From: Cyrtodaria siliqua
Taxonomy: Eukaryota > Mollusca > Bivalvia > Adapedonta > Hiatellidae
Length of the DNA: 64,000 nt
Assembly: GCA_037043455.1 (NCBI GenBank)
Contig: JAWPHD010000228.1
Coordinates: 124,001-188,000 of the forward strand
Reading direction: 5' to 3'
The notes under the pieces were generated by a model that worked only from the letters and a program-made list of their open reading frames with translations, had not been told where the DNA came from and searched no databases. Position 1 is the stretch's first letter, and each line of letters opens with the position of its first letter. The position numbers were made by a program, and so were the translations under genes. Below are positions 34,831 to 45,699 of this stretch, piece after piece.

Positions 34831-35350
34831 AATATAGCGCATGATCATTCCAGTTCAGACCATCGAACAGGCAGGACGTCTTGCGGCCGTCAGGGACAAA
34901 GTGACTCCGCAAGGCGTGCCGCTGTCTGGGATCATCAGCCCTGCACTGTATAGCGCTATGCAGTGTAGAGCCGCGTGGAGGTATGGACATCGCCTCAAAC
35001 ATGTTGTACATATGTTTTTATCGGTTTTTAACGTGGCCCTAAAGATGGACGATTAATAACCTTCTACTGGAAATCAGACGTTGAACCAGCGAGATACCCC
35101 ATGTCACTGCGAGTCCCCGCATAGATGACATGGGGCACCGACGATGGATTACGACGCACACTCACCCTAACTCACCATGTATGCCGACGTTGGAGAAACC
35201 CTGCGGGATACTCACTGATCCTGATTTATCTTACGACTTCAAGATCAGTGAGTACAGCGGAGAAGTCTTCACCAACAGAACACGGGCAGCTCATGCAGCC
35301 GGATCGTAAACATCACGGGACATGGCCATCACGGATTCTCCATGGACCCG
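34831..35350 (+). other. GC-richer stretch, possible coding relic
   Basis: Base composition is clearly richer in GC than its surroundings. A 71-codon ORF (34841-35056) and a 43-codon one (from 35176, with DPDLSYDFKISEYSGE) look protein-like, but I recognise neither. A perfect inverted repeat ACTCACTGATC...GATCAGTGAGT lies at 35210-35252. Could be a transposon ORF remnant or an unrecognised exon. Confidence 0.25.
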
Positions 35351-35810
35351 GATTGACCTACTAGAAAGACTTCAAATCTCCTGTGTGCTGATTGGCTGAA
35401 ACCTTCTGAATCTACTTTCGAGCCGGCAATCAGATTGACCTAGTCACAATTCTGCAGGCAATCCGATTGGCCAAAATCTTCTAATCGACTTTGAACTTCC
35501 AAAATCTACTTGGAACTACAAACCTTCTATCGACGTTTCCACTCCGATGTACCACCAACCATAATCTACTGCTGCGACCAACCATAATCGGCTTTGGACG
35601 AGACATACCAACCTTCTACGGACCTTTCCAGGACTCTGCACTCCGAAAAACTACTACAGAAAAGCTCGCTAAAATGCGTCATGCAATACAGCGAGGGTAA
35701 ATAAAAACTACTACTCACTCGCATGAAATCATTTACTGTATATACATCGACCAGTGCGATGTTTACCTATACACAGGTAACAGTCATTTTTACAGAAAAA
35801 AAAAGTTAGC

Positions 35811-35887
35811 TTCTTTCGGGGCTCGAACACACGACCTTCTGATTTCAAGTCCTGTGCTCTATCCACTGAACTACAACGCTACTTGAG
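35811..35887 (-). other. tRNA-like sequence (minus), copy 1
   Basis: Minus strand GTAGTTCAGTGGATAGAGC (A box, D-arm stem forms) and GTGTTCGAGCCCC (B box) with an anticodon-like CTTGAAA loop. Acceptor and T stems pair poorly, so a functional tRNA is unlikely. Confidence 0.5.
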
Positions 35888-36137
35888 AAAATAGTATACA
35901 AACTACCATATATTATGATTCAAAATAACTTAACATATTTGAACGCAACTAAAGATGGATCAATAAATATGCAGTCCATATTGTCACACGTGTAAATTAA
36001 CATTGCCTGATGTAATACTGTATCTTATAAATATGAAACTTTTACTTCGTCTCAAATCAACCATATATCGACTTGTTATTTAGCGCTTGTTATTACGTAA
36101 TGCCTATTTAGTGTTTAAAATGCTACAAAACACAAAT

Positions 36138-36223
36138 AAATAGCAGTGGTCTAGAGGTTCAGCGTACATCTTTCAAATCTTACAAGTGCAATGCTGTGGT
36201 TCAAATCCCGTTCCGGGCAACTA
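36138..36223 (+). other. tRNA-like sequence (plus), copy 1
   Basis: GTGGTCTAGAGGTTCAGC (A-box-like) and GGTTCAAATCCCG (B box) followed by TTTTTTTT, a Pol III terminator. Repeated at 38966. Confidence 0.5.
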
Positions 36224-36300
36224 TTTTTTTTATCACAAATATTCTGGAGCCGTATATTTATCGATGTTACCTGTACGGAGGCTAAATAAAAATGTGAAAT

Positions 36301-36840
36301 GTTATCTATCTTAAGTTTTTGTTTTGGCACGCCTTGTTGCACTAGGCATTTTGGCGTGCTTTTCTTATGTTGATTATACATTCTATATTTCATAATTATT
36401 TTATACATAGGGGATTTATTTATTCATTCGTATTCGTTACTAGGCGGCAAGAGCTAAGCAGACGTAAGTATTGTCTATGGCGGATTACTGTATGTATATT
36501 TACTATAGTTGTTTCTATTATATTAGGCCAGGGACACCAATGAGCTTCGTAGGTATATTACTTATTAAATTGCTGTCAACAATTGTCACCAAACAATGAA
36601 TTTTGATGTCCGCTATGTATAATGAACCAAAGTCGGAATTGTGGCGAGCGAGCTATTATAATAAAATATATCACACATCTCTAGAATTTTAAAAATATTC
36701 GGTGTGTTATTTACATATATACATTGTCCATGTTATGTCTGATTGTTGCTCCCGTTGCACAATTAATGTTTCTCAATAAAATATATCATATTTATTAAAA
36801 ATAATAAAAAATAATAAAAATACCCAATGCAGTTTGTCGG
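36301..36840. other. No gene seen
   Basis: An inverted GGCACGCC...GGCGTGC pair at 36328-36360 could be a small hairpin. An A-rich tract follows near 36790-36815. Confidence 0.4.
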
Positions 36841-36880
36841 GCACTACTTCTCAGCATTCAAGTCCTCTCTCTTAGAGAGA

Positions 36881-37490
36881 GACCTTGGTCTGAGGAGGGT
36901 CTCTATGAGAGAGACCTTGGTCTGAGGAGGGTTGCTCGTCCACACATCTCTCTATGAGAGAGACCTTGGTCTGAGGAGGGTTGCTCGTCCACACATCTCT
37001 CTATGAGAGAGACCTTGGTCTGAGGAGGGTTGCTCGTCCACACATCTCTCTATGAGAGAGACCTTGGTCTGAGGAGGGTTGCTCGTCCACACATCTCTCT
37101 ATGAGAGAGACCTTGGTCTGAGGAGGGTTGCTCGTCCACACATCTCTCTATGAGAGAGACCTTGGTCTGAGGAGGGTTGCTCGTCCACACATCTCTCTAT
37201 GAGAGAGACCTTGGTCTGAGGAGGGTTGCTCGTCCACACATCTCTCTATGAGAGAGACCTTGGTCTGAGGAGGGTTGCTCGTCCACACATCTCTCTATGA
37301 GAGAGACCTTGGTCTGAGGAGGGTTGCTCGTCCACACATCTCTCTATGAGAGAGACCTTGGTCTGAGGAGGGTTGCTCGTCCACACATCTCTCTATGAGA
37401 GAGACCTTGGTCTGAGGAGGGTTGCTCGTCCACACATCTCTCTATGAGAGAGACCTTGGTCTGAGGAGGGTTGCTCGTCCACACACAACC
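36881..37490 (+). repeat. 49-bp minisatellite, 12 near-identical copies
   Basis: GACCTTGGTCTGAGGAGGGT, TGCTCGTCCACACATCTCTC, TATGAGAGA repeats every 49 bp from 36913 to 37452 almost without change; one short 32-bp unit precedes it. Each unit contains the palindromes CTCTCTATGAGAG and AGACCTTGGTCT. Confidence 0.95.
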
Positions 37491-37774
37491 ACGAGGAGGT
37501 CACACTGGGGAGGACAACGGTCAAAGGAATACATAGACATTATGTGAGATATTGGAGCGAAACATAATTTGTACATACAAGGGATAAATCACAAATTGAG
37601 TAATGTATCTAAATATTGAAGGTTATTGTATATGAACATAAGTAGATTCTGTCTGTATAAACATATCAGGTAATTCCTATCAAAGGTCAACTAGACATTA
37701 TATATATAAAAGTATGTGATTGGTCCTGGACCGTTGTGCCTGCGTTGTCATCTGAATCAAAAATCGCCCCAACG

Positions 37775-38200
37775 CGTGAAATGTTACGTATCGATTTCTC
37801 CTTATATACCGACTTTTGGGGTGTTCGTCGATTTGAAACTACTTCACACGTGACTCATGCGGCGGATTTGTAACCGGAGGCCCCGGGTTCAATCCTCCGT
37901 GGTGCCACTGAGTTCCGTCGGTATGTTCTTGGGCAAGACACTTTCCCTCAGCCTCGTCCGTCGGATGGGGACGTAAACCGGGCGGTCCCGTGTATCGGTC
38001 TATCCTCCGAGCACGTAAAAGAACCATAGGAATCTATTCGATAATAAGAGTAGGGCAGGTTCCCGGATTCCTATGTATCCTTCCCCTCTCTCTGGGGCGG
38101 CTCTAAATAACCTATACTGTGTTGATGAGCCGTTAAACAACATTCAATTCAATTCATTCATATTCAAAATAAATAGGGACTGTACAGCTTTAATAACTGT
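37775..38200 (+). repeat. Duplicated segment, filled site
   Basis: TTACGTATCGATT through TTCACACGTGACTCAT (37775-37857) and AAATAGGGACTGTACAGCTT (38165-38195) are contiguous at 39116-39255 but are separated here by a SINE. Confidence 0.8.
37858..38158 (+). mobile_element. SINE family S1, 5'-truncated
   Basis: Begins GCGGCGGATTTGTAACCGGA, inside the tRNA-like part, and ends at CAATTCAATTCATT. The empty paralogous site at 39200 marks its borders. Confidence 0.85.
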
Positions 38201-38469
38201 ATCAACAACTATCATTATTATTGGCGGGGCGCTTTGAGCGCGTACCTGTATTGGAGGATCACGTGACATATGAAGGCATTCTATACATACACCGGCTACG
38301 TCACAACTGACGATAGGTCAGAAGCGCAACGAACCTGGCGGACACAATGATATAAGGAGCGCGAGATTAAAAAACATGTTGTGGGTAAAAGACTCTTGGG
38401 GTGAAAGACGGACCAGAAGATCGTGTTGTTGTATTGAAATTGCTGTATTGAAATTGGCGCTATGTCATT

Positions 38470-38535
38470 TTATATATACTGAAAGGAAAAAGAAAGGCAG
38501 GGTGCGTATTTCCGCTATATATTGCATATACTGCA
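38470..38535 (+). mobile_element. Left end of the 12.3-kb MITE family
   Basis: TATATACTGAAAGGAAAAAG followed by GTATTTCCGCTATATATTG, as at 12297-12352. The rest is replaced by the duplicated block. Confidence 0.7.
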
Positions 38536-38544
38536 CACTTAATT

Positions 38545-39255
38545 CCATATATATCGACCAGTGCTCATCGTACCTATACACAGGTAACAGTATTTTTTAC
38601 AGAAAAAAAAGTTAGCTTCTTTCGGGGCTCGAACACACGACCTACTGATTTCAAGTCCGGTACTGTATCCACTGAACTACCACGCTTATTGAGAAAATAG
38701 TATACTACCTACAATATATTATGAGTCAAAATAACTTGACATATTTGAAGGCAACTAAAGATGGATCAATAAATATGCAGTCCATATTGTCGCACGTGTA
38801 AATTAACATTGCCTGGTTTAATACTGTATCGTATCAATATGAAACTAATACTTCGCCTCAAATCAACCTTATCTCGGCTTGTTATTGAGCGCTTGATGAG
38901 TTTGTGTGCGCGCTCTTGTTATTACGGAATGCCTATTTAATGTTAAAAATGCTACAAAATACCAATAAATAGCAGTGGTCTAGAGGTCCAGCGTACATCT
39001 TTCAAATCTTACAAGTGCAAGGCTGTGGTTCAAATCCCGTTCCGGGCAACTATTTTTTTTATCACATATATTCTGGAACCGTATATTTATCGATGTTACC
39101 TGTACGGAGGCTAAATAAAAATGTGAAATTTTACGTATCGATTACTCCTTATATACCGACTTTTGGGGTGTTCGTCGATTTGAAACTACTTCACACGTGA
39201 CTCATTCATATTCATGAGTTATTACCAGTTAAAATAGGGACTGTACAGCTTTAAG
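38545..39255. repeat. Duplicated block with two tRNA-like units, copy 2
   Basis: Matches 35740-36300 (tRNA-like minus at 38610-38690, tRNA-like plus at 38966-39052) and continues into the empty-site version of 37775-38200. Differences include a GATGAGTTTGTGTGCGCGCT insertion near 38895. Confidence 0.8.
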
Positions 39256-40400
39256 TATCTGTATACTTTTAAAATATTTCTACATTTTTGTGGTTATATA
39301 ATTAAACCTTGCAAATATATACACATGTTTCTTTCCTCCTTTTGAAAACATTTTGCGCAGCCCTGATGATTTGCATCAGTTTCTTCTTGTATTGTATTAC
39401 ATAGTGAATGACTGTGTGTTTAAAATAGATACGAAAATATGTATATCATCTTCTCCATATACATATATATGAACATTTGTTTATGTCGTTTCATTTCGTA
39501 TTACCTGTCATTGTATTGTGATAACTATTTGTATCCTCAGAGGCCTTAAGGCTTATTGGAATTTTGAATAAAAATTTATTCACAATTTACATATAAGTAA
39601 ACGTAAGCAAGTGTACACCCTGAATGTTCCAAAATGAGTACTCTCTTAATCAGTGCGACTGAATCTATACGGATTCTGCTGTGTACCACTCATGATCACC
39701 TTTATATAGCTTACAGTGTCCTACATTATAGGTAGCCATGTGTACCATAGCCTTTTGAAATGGCTGAACTCTTAAGTTTGGAGTAACCAAGACAATTAAC
39801 ACCATTTACTTGACCACCCCTTAAACAACTATTCCTTTGGTTTAACCAATTGAGTGACCTCTCCTACACGAATTTAAAAGTGGAGTGCTTGACCATTCGA
39901 TTGTTTTATGTGTCATGTTTTACCTCATGCTTTTACTGGTTGGTCATTAGCGGCCAGACATATATTAAATTGATCTATAACTGGCTTATTAAGTACCCAT
40001 TATTTGATCACTATCTTCGAATAATTATATTAACTATGCATGGCTATATTACAGAATTGTTGTCCCTTCTTTTCATCTGTTACGTTACTTCCCGGTGAAT
40101 TCATAGTAGCGGGCCTTTTCAGGCTGGGGGTAAAAGCCGTGACGTACATAGTGCAGGTGCTCTATCAGCAGGTGCTCTATTAGCCGCGATACTCATAGCT
40201 CTTATGGTGTGTACCTAACAAAGAGCTACGATGCGATCCTTTTAGATGGGTATCAGGATCGACCCTATCAAGAGAGGTTTTTGAAGACATCAAGCAATGC
40301 CTGCATAAACAACCACCGTATTTCAATAGACTAAACCTTAAATACCACTCGTACATGCATACAACTCACCAAAGAAGAATACCTCGTCAATTTCTCCAAT
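39256..40400. other. No gene seen; possible LINE 3' end
   Basis: At 39350-39580 a sequence ending TTTTGAATAAAAATTTATTC looks like a LINE 3' end. No coding part. Confidence 0.3.
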
Positions 40401-40574
40401 TTCTGCTCATGTGAGATAGGCATTTTCCTCATGTGAGATAACTCTATCTTACATGACATGTGACTTACGACGTCATGACACGTCGACGTCGCCTTTAATA
40501 TTATGGCGTTAAATCAGCAAAACATTGATTTCATTGATTTTATGCCGGTAATAAACACATAATGGGAGAAAAAT

Positions 40575-40724
40575 AATCCATCATGAGTGATCCATGTGAG
40601 ATAGGGAAATCTCACCCTCGGGATAAGAATTGCAACCAGGCACTCGGCAGAGCCTCGTCCCTGGTTGCAATTCTTACCCCTCGGGTGAGATTTCTCTATC
40701 TCACATGGATACTCATGATGGATT
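40575..40724. repeat. Foldback element, ~65-bp arms
   Basis: AATCCATCATGAGTGATCCA through GCAACCAGG (40575-40640) pairs with 40660-40724 with few mismatches. The 19-nt loop contains GGCAGAGCCTCG. Overlapping ORFs on both strands are mirror images from the palindrome. Confidence 0.88.
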
Positions 40725-40729
40725 CTTAT

Positions 40730-41570
40730 ATTCTTTTTGTAAGAATCCATGTTTCAGCAGAATGATCTTCCTAAATGTTTACCTTTTAAATTGCAGGTCT
40801 CGCGTTGTGTCGTTCCGTAAAAAAACTGAATACTTAAACCCGCCCATAACTGACACTAAACAACAACGTTAACCGGAAATTGGTAGGTGCGTGAGTAAAG
40901 GTGGGGTTAAGTTTCCAAATACGGAACGAAGGTGTCAGACGGGAACGAGATTATTTTGAAAGTAAACATGAAAATGTTGGAAATAAACAGTGGCTTTCGC
41001 ACGGCGTGTCATTTTTTCTCTTCGGTGAGTTTTATGCTGACATGTGTGGTATTTAAGATTTGTTCTATTGAACAACGGTGTTTGTGTATGCTGGCATTCC
41101 GTGATGTCTTCAGATACCTCTATGGGGGTCGGTATGGGGTCCTTCCTGTTATTAAAGGTGTGGTGAACCGAGTGGTCAACACATAGAATATAATATATAA
41201 TAAATACAGAGATAATAATAATATGTCTTACATGTTGGAGTCGGTCGTTGAAGTGTCGTGTCAGTACGTTCGTGTAGTCGATGTCCCGGAACACCCGTTT
41301 AGTCCGTGTAGAACTGAATCGGCGATAGTTGTCAGGCTAACAGTCCGCGTATATAGATTCACCACAAAGGCATATGAATCATTGCTCTATGGTAGGTACA
41401 TACTACCATAAGAGCAATTTTTCTTAAGTTTAATGCTGTGTTTAAGCGTTGCATTAAATCTTTCATTTTTAAAAAAATACAATTGTCCTAATATATCATC
41501 ATTCATTAACAGCAGAACCTAAAGAAAACCTACGTTTGCTATCACTGGTATGGTTGATTAGGTTTTAAAT
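40730..41570. other. No gene seen
   Basis: Opposed ORFs exist at 40932-41294 but neither shows family features. ATTGCTCTATGGTAG...CTACCATAAGAGCAAT (41380-41420) is a short hairpin. Confidence 0.35.
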
Positions 41571-41579
41571 GATAGTGGG

Positions 41580-41830
41580 AGTTTTCCCCACTCCCCACTG
41601 AGTACTGAATACTCTCTAATTTAGAGCTGAGTACTGAATACTCCTTCATTTTAGACCCGAGTACTGAAAACAATTTAACATGGATAACCCGAGTACTGAA
41701 TACTATTTTAACCCGGGCCATGGGTACTGAATACTCTCTAAATTTGCCCTGAATACTACATACCAAAGGGGGTGGTGGTGGTGGTGGTGGTGGTGTGGTG
41801 CGTGTGGGTGGGTGGGAGTGGAAACAGCCC
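41580..41830 (+). repeat. GAGTACTGAATACT repeat block, copy 1
   Basis: Five to six ~35-bp units containing GAGTACTGAATACT, then (GGT)n and GTGGAAACAGCCCC. Repeated at 42790-43045. Confidence 0.8.
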
Positions 41831-42122
41831 CATGATATAAATCCACGAATAGACCTAGAACCCAATCTGCCCTCTATTCACACATTCAGCTTAACAACGG
41901 CTGTTTGTCCTGAAACTAACAATTTTGGACCAAGAAATAGGTTCATCTAAAGCGAGGAGGGGTAAGTGGTGGGGTTATGTGGGTGGAGGTTAAATTAAAA
42001 AAAGACTTGCATGTAAAGCGACTGACGCGTACGTTATCTGGACGAGCCAAACTTTTAGGTAACTAAGGTATTTTCGAGTTCAATAATATTTTTTACTTGC
42101 TGATTAAAACCTGACCTGATTT

Positions 42123-42126
<4 letters not shown>

Positions 42127-42162
<36 letters not shown>

Positions 42163-42172
42163 GCTCGCTCGC
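42127..42172 (+). repeat. (CT)n microsatellite
   Basis: About 17 CT units, then ACGCTCGCTCGCTC. Confidence 0.95.
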
Positions 42173-42785
42173 TCTATAATTTACAAGCGACGTAGCCGGC
42201 CGTTTTAAGTTATATGTCCAAGCAATTGAGTACCACAAGAAGCAAGTGCAAAGTTGGTAGGGGAAAGCCCCGGTATGGGGGCACGCTACGCCGATTTTTT
42301 TAAAACTTAAATGGTGCATTCTGGCGAGTCTGTGAATAAACAGATATCGGATGTTTTATTTTTATTTTTTAAACAGATTTCAACATTTTATTGGCGAAGC
42401 GTTACAAAATGTCAACATTTCGAAATATTTTACAACAAAATCATCTTCCCACTTCACTATTATTGCGTTTTTAGCATTTGTATGTTCATAATTCTGGAGG
42501 AAATTTGAAAGCTTACTGTAGACCCGGCCTGCAGTATTTATAAGCAGCTACGCCACTAAATAAAAGAAAAGACAACAATAATTTCGTGTTGGAGATACAT
42601 GATAGGTAGATTTAAGTGGCGCGCAAATAAATTCAGATGTCGAGAATCAGTAAATGCGATGCGCGATAGGCCGGCTAAAACCGAACGTGTCCTACAATTT
42701 AAAGAAAGATTTACCGAAGCAAGACGAGGCCGGACAATGACAATGTTTAAATTTTCTTACCCCTCAAAGAAACCGAGTGGTGCCA
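42173..42785. other. No gene seen
   Basis: A 78-codon ORF (42599-42835) runs into the next repeat and lacks recognisable motifs. Confidence 0.35.
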
Positions 42786-42789
42786 ATGA

Positions 42790-43045
42790 GGTGGGTTTTT
42801 CCCCTCCCCCCTCCCCCCGCCCCACCGAGTACTGAATACTCTCTAACTTAGAGCTGAGTACTGAATTCTCCTTCAGTCTAGACCAGAGTACTGAATACTA
42901 TTTAACATGGATAACCGAGTACTGAATATATTTTAACCAGGGCCATGGGTACTGATATCTAAATTTGCCTGAATACTGCGTACCAAAAGTGGGCGGGGGT
43001 GGGGTTTGGGGGGGGGGGGGCGTGGGGGTGGAAACAGCCCCAACG
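42790..43045 (+). repeat. GAGTACTGAATACT repeat block, copy 2
   Basis: Same unit order as 41580-41830, ending in a G-rich tract and GTGGAAACAGCCCC. The blocks are 1.2 kb apart in the same orientation. Confidence 0.8.
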
Positions 43046-43338
43046 AGGTTCGAACTACAGTGGCACTGAACTGCTCCGACCCCTTGACGTTTATTCAAAC
43101 TGTCAGTACTACCAAGGAAGTTCAGAAAGCATTACCCTTTTCCTAGCGTATGCGCCGTCCTGTCGGTTTAGAACTACAGCTAAAACGATGATGTCGAAAA
43201 TGTCAACAGTTTCATGACGTCATTCTCGATTAGTTTTCATAGACTGATGATGACGTCCAATAAGCTGCGGAAATTACCGAGTTTGATTCCGATCGTAGCC
43301 TAGATTGACGAGTTTGGAACACTCTTTATAGTCCATCG

Positions 43339-43995
43339 CTATGGGGAGTGATTCTGACGAGGAAGCGGAATTATGCCGATTTGCTTTCAAAAGAAGTTGG
43401 TTAAGGATTATTGCCCCTTTTTTTCTAATCCCATTGAGATTGCATTTGAGAAAACAAAAGTGAGATATATTGACAAACATGTTCAACGCAGAATCACAAA
43501 TAGTACATCGGCAAAGTTAGTGACCAGTTTATGGTAGACATGCGCATCGCCATGGTTTTAACGTCAAGCGCTGAAACCTAAACAAAAAAGGTTGATAGTT
43601 CCAGATGTTCAAAACTCATTCCATGAGACAACTGTGTCAGTTTATCAGACTGTTAAACCCCAATAGCCACGTTAAACTCATGATATACTCTGACACTGTT
43701 AGAGATAAACATTGGGCATTATGGTCTTATTAGTAAGGAAAATGAATCACACAAAGATGTTAAACTTACTGAAAAAGTCACTGAACTGTTACCATCTACT
43801 ACAGAAGAACTACACATTATGAAAAGTACAACACAAAGATGAAATAGTTGCTGCTCTAAAACACGACATGATACCGCTGATTGCTGGATTCGTACAAGAA
43901 ACTGAAATATTTCCATCAACTTAAGATACCATAGTGCAATGGACACTAAAGGCCGAACCATGTCAGTAGTAAGAGGCAATCTCACTAAAATCAAA
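43339..43995 (+). pseudogene. Decayed coding relic, unidentified
   Basis: A start-like MGSDSDEEAELCRFAFKRSW occurs at 43339. At 43722-43920 a frame reads SKENESHKDVKLTEKVTELL, then shifts frame into HKDEIVAALKHDMIPLIAGF before a stop. The amphipathic, charged composition looks protein-derived, but stops and a frameshift break it. I do not recognise the family; a transposon ORF is likely. Confidence 0.3.
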
Positions 43996-44293
43996 ATCCT
44001 AATTACGCTTTGCGACTCTCCGCTTAAAGGATCTGACAACACTGCCTTGGGGTCACGTCAGATCGACCTTTCATCTAATCATAATCATGAGAAGATTCAC
44101 TAAATTCAACCAATGAAATCGCGCGGTTTCATGTGCACTTCAGACGATGTTCGAGTGAACTGAACAAACGAAAATCCACATAAAACACATATATATTTGA
44201 AAAAAGATAAAGTCGCCGTGTGTTACTGCTGTGGAATTGCACGGTAAATTCAAAGAAATGCACTAATGGTATCACAACTCTTTTTAACTCCCT

Positions 44294-44718
44294 TGAAGGC
44301 TCACGGACCTAGAGACAAAGAGAAAACAGAAAATAATTCTTCTTTTTTTTCTCTCATTCTAGGCAATTTTTTTATTTGAAAAATGGGTTTTCTTTGCTTT
44401 AGCATACATCTGCAGTGTTGGAGACAGATGACACAGAAATCCCATGTTGATATGTAGGTTTCATTCAAGTTCAGTGTTTGACTTAATCACCACATATTCA
44501 GCTAGCTAGTGTATGAATTTTGTATTTTCCAAAGGGGTAACATAAACAGGAGCGCAGAAAAAAGCAATCTGGCTAACTTATGTATTTTATTGTTTTAAAT
44601 TACTGGTCTTGGCTATAATGAAGATAATAAACCAACAACAATGTCTGCTGGTCAGCTTTGAAGCTCAGATGTTGGAAAAGGCTGTACAGTAACCCTATGG
44701 AAAATTAATTGAGGTGTG
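44294..44718 (-). repeat. Inverted copy of the 178-612 interior
   Basis: Complement of 178-612, including the CTGGTCTTGGCTATA and GTCTGCTGGTCAGC blocks, roughly 85-90 percent alike by eye. Confidence 0.8.
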
Positions 44719-45272
44719 AGACCTAATGGCATGTTTTTTACATCAAGAATACGAAGAAACATGTTGTTTTGAAAACATTCGAACATTCTATTTGTATCTG
44801 AAAAATATATATTCTACTGAGATTGTTTTTAACATTAGGTTTTCTTTAGAGTAACCTGGTAACGTCTTATTAATTATACTGAATACGTCTGGCCCGCTTA
44901 TCTCCTCAGTCAGTAGCGAAGTCGGCTACGATTACGACGTTCTATTATTACCTTCGAGTGTAATTTTCAATTAATTAATTGTTTCAACCCCATGAAGCGT
45001 TCCTTTATTTTTGTACCGCTATTGAATTCCGTCAAACAATCTTGGTTTTATTCAGTAAATATTCAATGGCGTGTTATGTTTGTCAACGCACTTATTTTGT
45101 GTTTTATAGGTTTCACGGACATTCAATACCGAGCATAGCCTGCCTCACAGCGTTTTGACTGAAATGCGACATCAGTCTATACCGAACAACAATCGTGAAC
45201 CTCGGCCAATCCCGTCATTCTTCGGATGCTGCGAATTGAGGTGTGAGACCTAATGGCATGTTTTTTACATCA
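44707..45272. repeat. 39-bp exact direct repeats flanking 488 bp
   Basis: AATTGAGGTGTGAGACCTAA and the following 19 bases occur identically at 44707-44745 and 45234-45272. Confidence 0.85.
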
Positions 45273-45312
45273 TTTTTACACTGTCGTCCTTGAATGCTGC
45301 TTTCCCAGTCCT

Positions 45313-45337
45313 GGGGGGGGGGGGGGGGGGGGGGGGG
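45313..45337 (+). repeat. 25-base G homopolymer
   Basis: Uninterrupted G run, followed by a duplicated GTAGAATAG...AAGTGAAACAG unit (45338-45410). Confidence 0.95.
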
Positions 45338-45425
45338 TAGAATAGTTAAAGACAGAATGTAAAGTGAAACAGGGGTAGAATAGATAAAGAAAGAATATAA
45401 AGTGAAACAGAATATAAGAATCTTT

Positions 45426-45551
45426 CATGGGTACCGGTGAAGACCCGAGGTATAAGTGTTTTTATCGGAACCGAGGCTCTGCCAAGGTCCCGATTAAAAC
45501 ACTTATACCGAGGGTTGGATGGAATTCCCTATCTTAACCGAATACCCATGA
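45426..45551. repeat. Foldback element related to 40.6 kb
   Basis: GACCCGAGGTATAAGTGTTT...ATCGG pairs with 45489-45515, and CATGGGTA at the outside with TACCCATG. The loop holds CGAGGCTCTGCC, the exact complement of the 40.6-kb loop motif. Confidence 0.8.
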
Positions 45552-45558
45552 CCCATGA

Positions 45559-45695
45559 CGATTCGCCATGTTGAAAATAAGTCACCCGGATTGGTCCAGT
45601 CTCTTTTCCGGTCGCATTGTACCCAGCTTCATATCGTAAGTATAAAGGTAACAAGGAAACCATTAATTTAATTCAACATGGCGAATCGTAACGGT
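45559..45695. repeat. Inverted repeat ACGATTCGCCATGTTGAA
   Basis: 18-bp arms at 45559-45577 and 45677-45695 around about 100 bp. Confidence 0.7.
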
Positions 45696-45699
45696 AAAC

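Larger units (their letters stand above)
35740..36300. repeat. Duplicated block with two divergent tRNA-like units, copy 1
   Basis: Homologous to 38545-39135. Contains ACCTATACACAGGTAACAG, a minus-strand tRNA-like sequence, AAAGATGGATCAATAAATAT, a plus-strand tRNA-like sequence and GATGTTACCTGTACGGAGGC. Confidence 0.8.

Noticed and set aside
35811..36223. Functional tRNA genes
   Set aside because: A and B boxes are present, but acceptor and T stems pair poorly and the units are embedded in a duplicated repeat block.
36881..37490. CRISPR-like regular repeat
   Set aside because: The whole 49-bp unit is conserved, there are no variable spacers, and the DNA is eukaryotic.
40514..40872. Opposed ORFs with near-identical peptides on both strands
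   Set aside because: They mirror the two arms of a palindrome.
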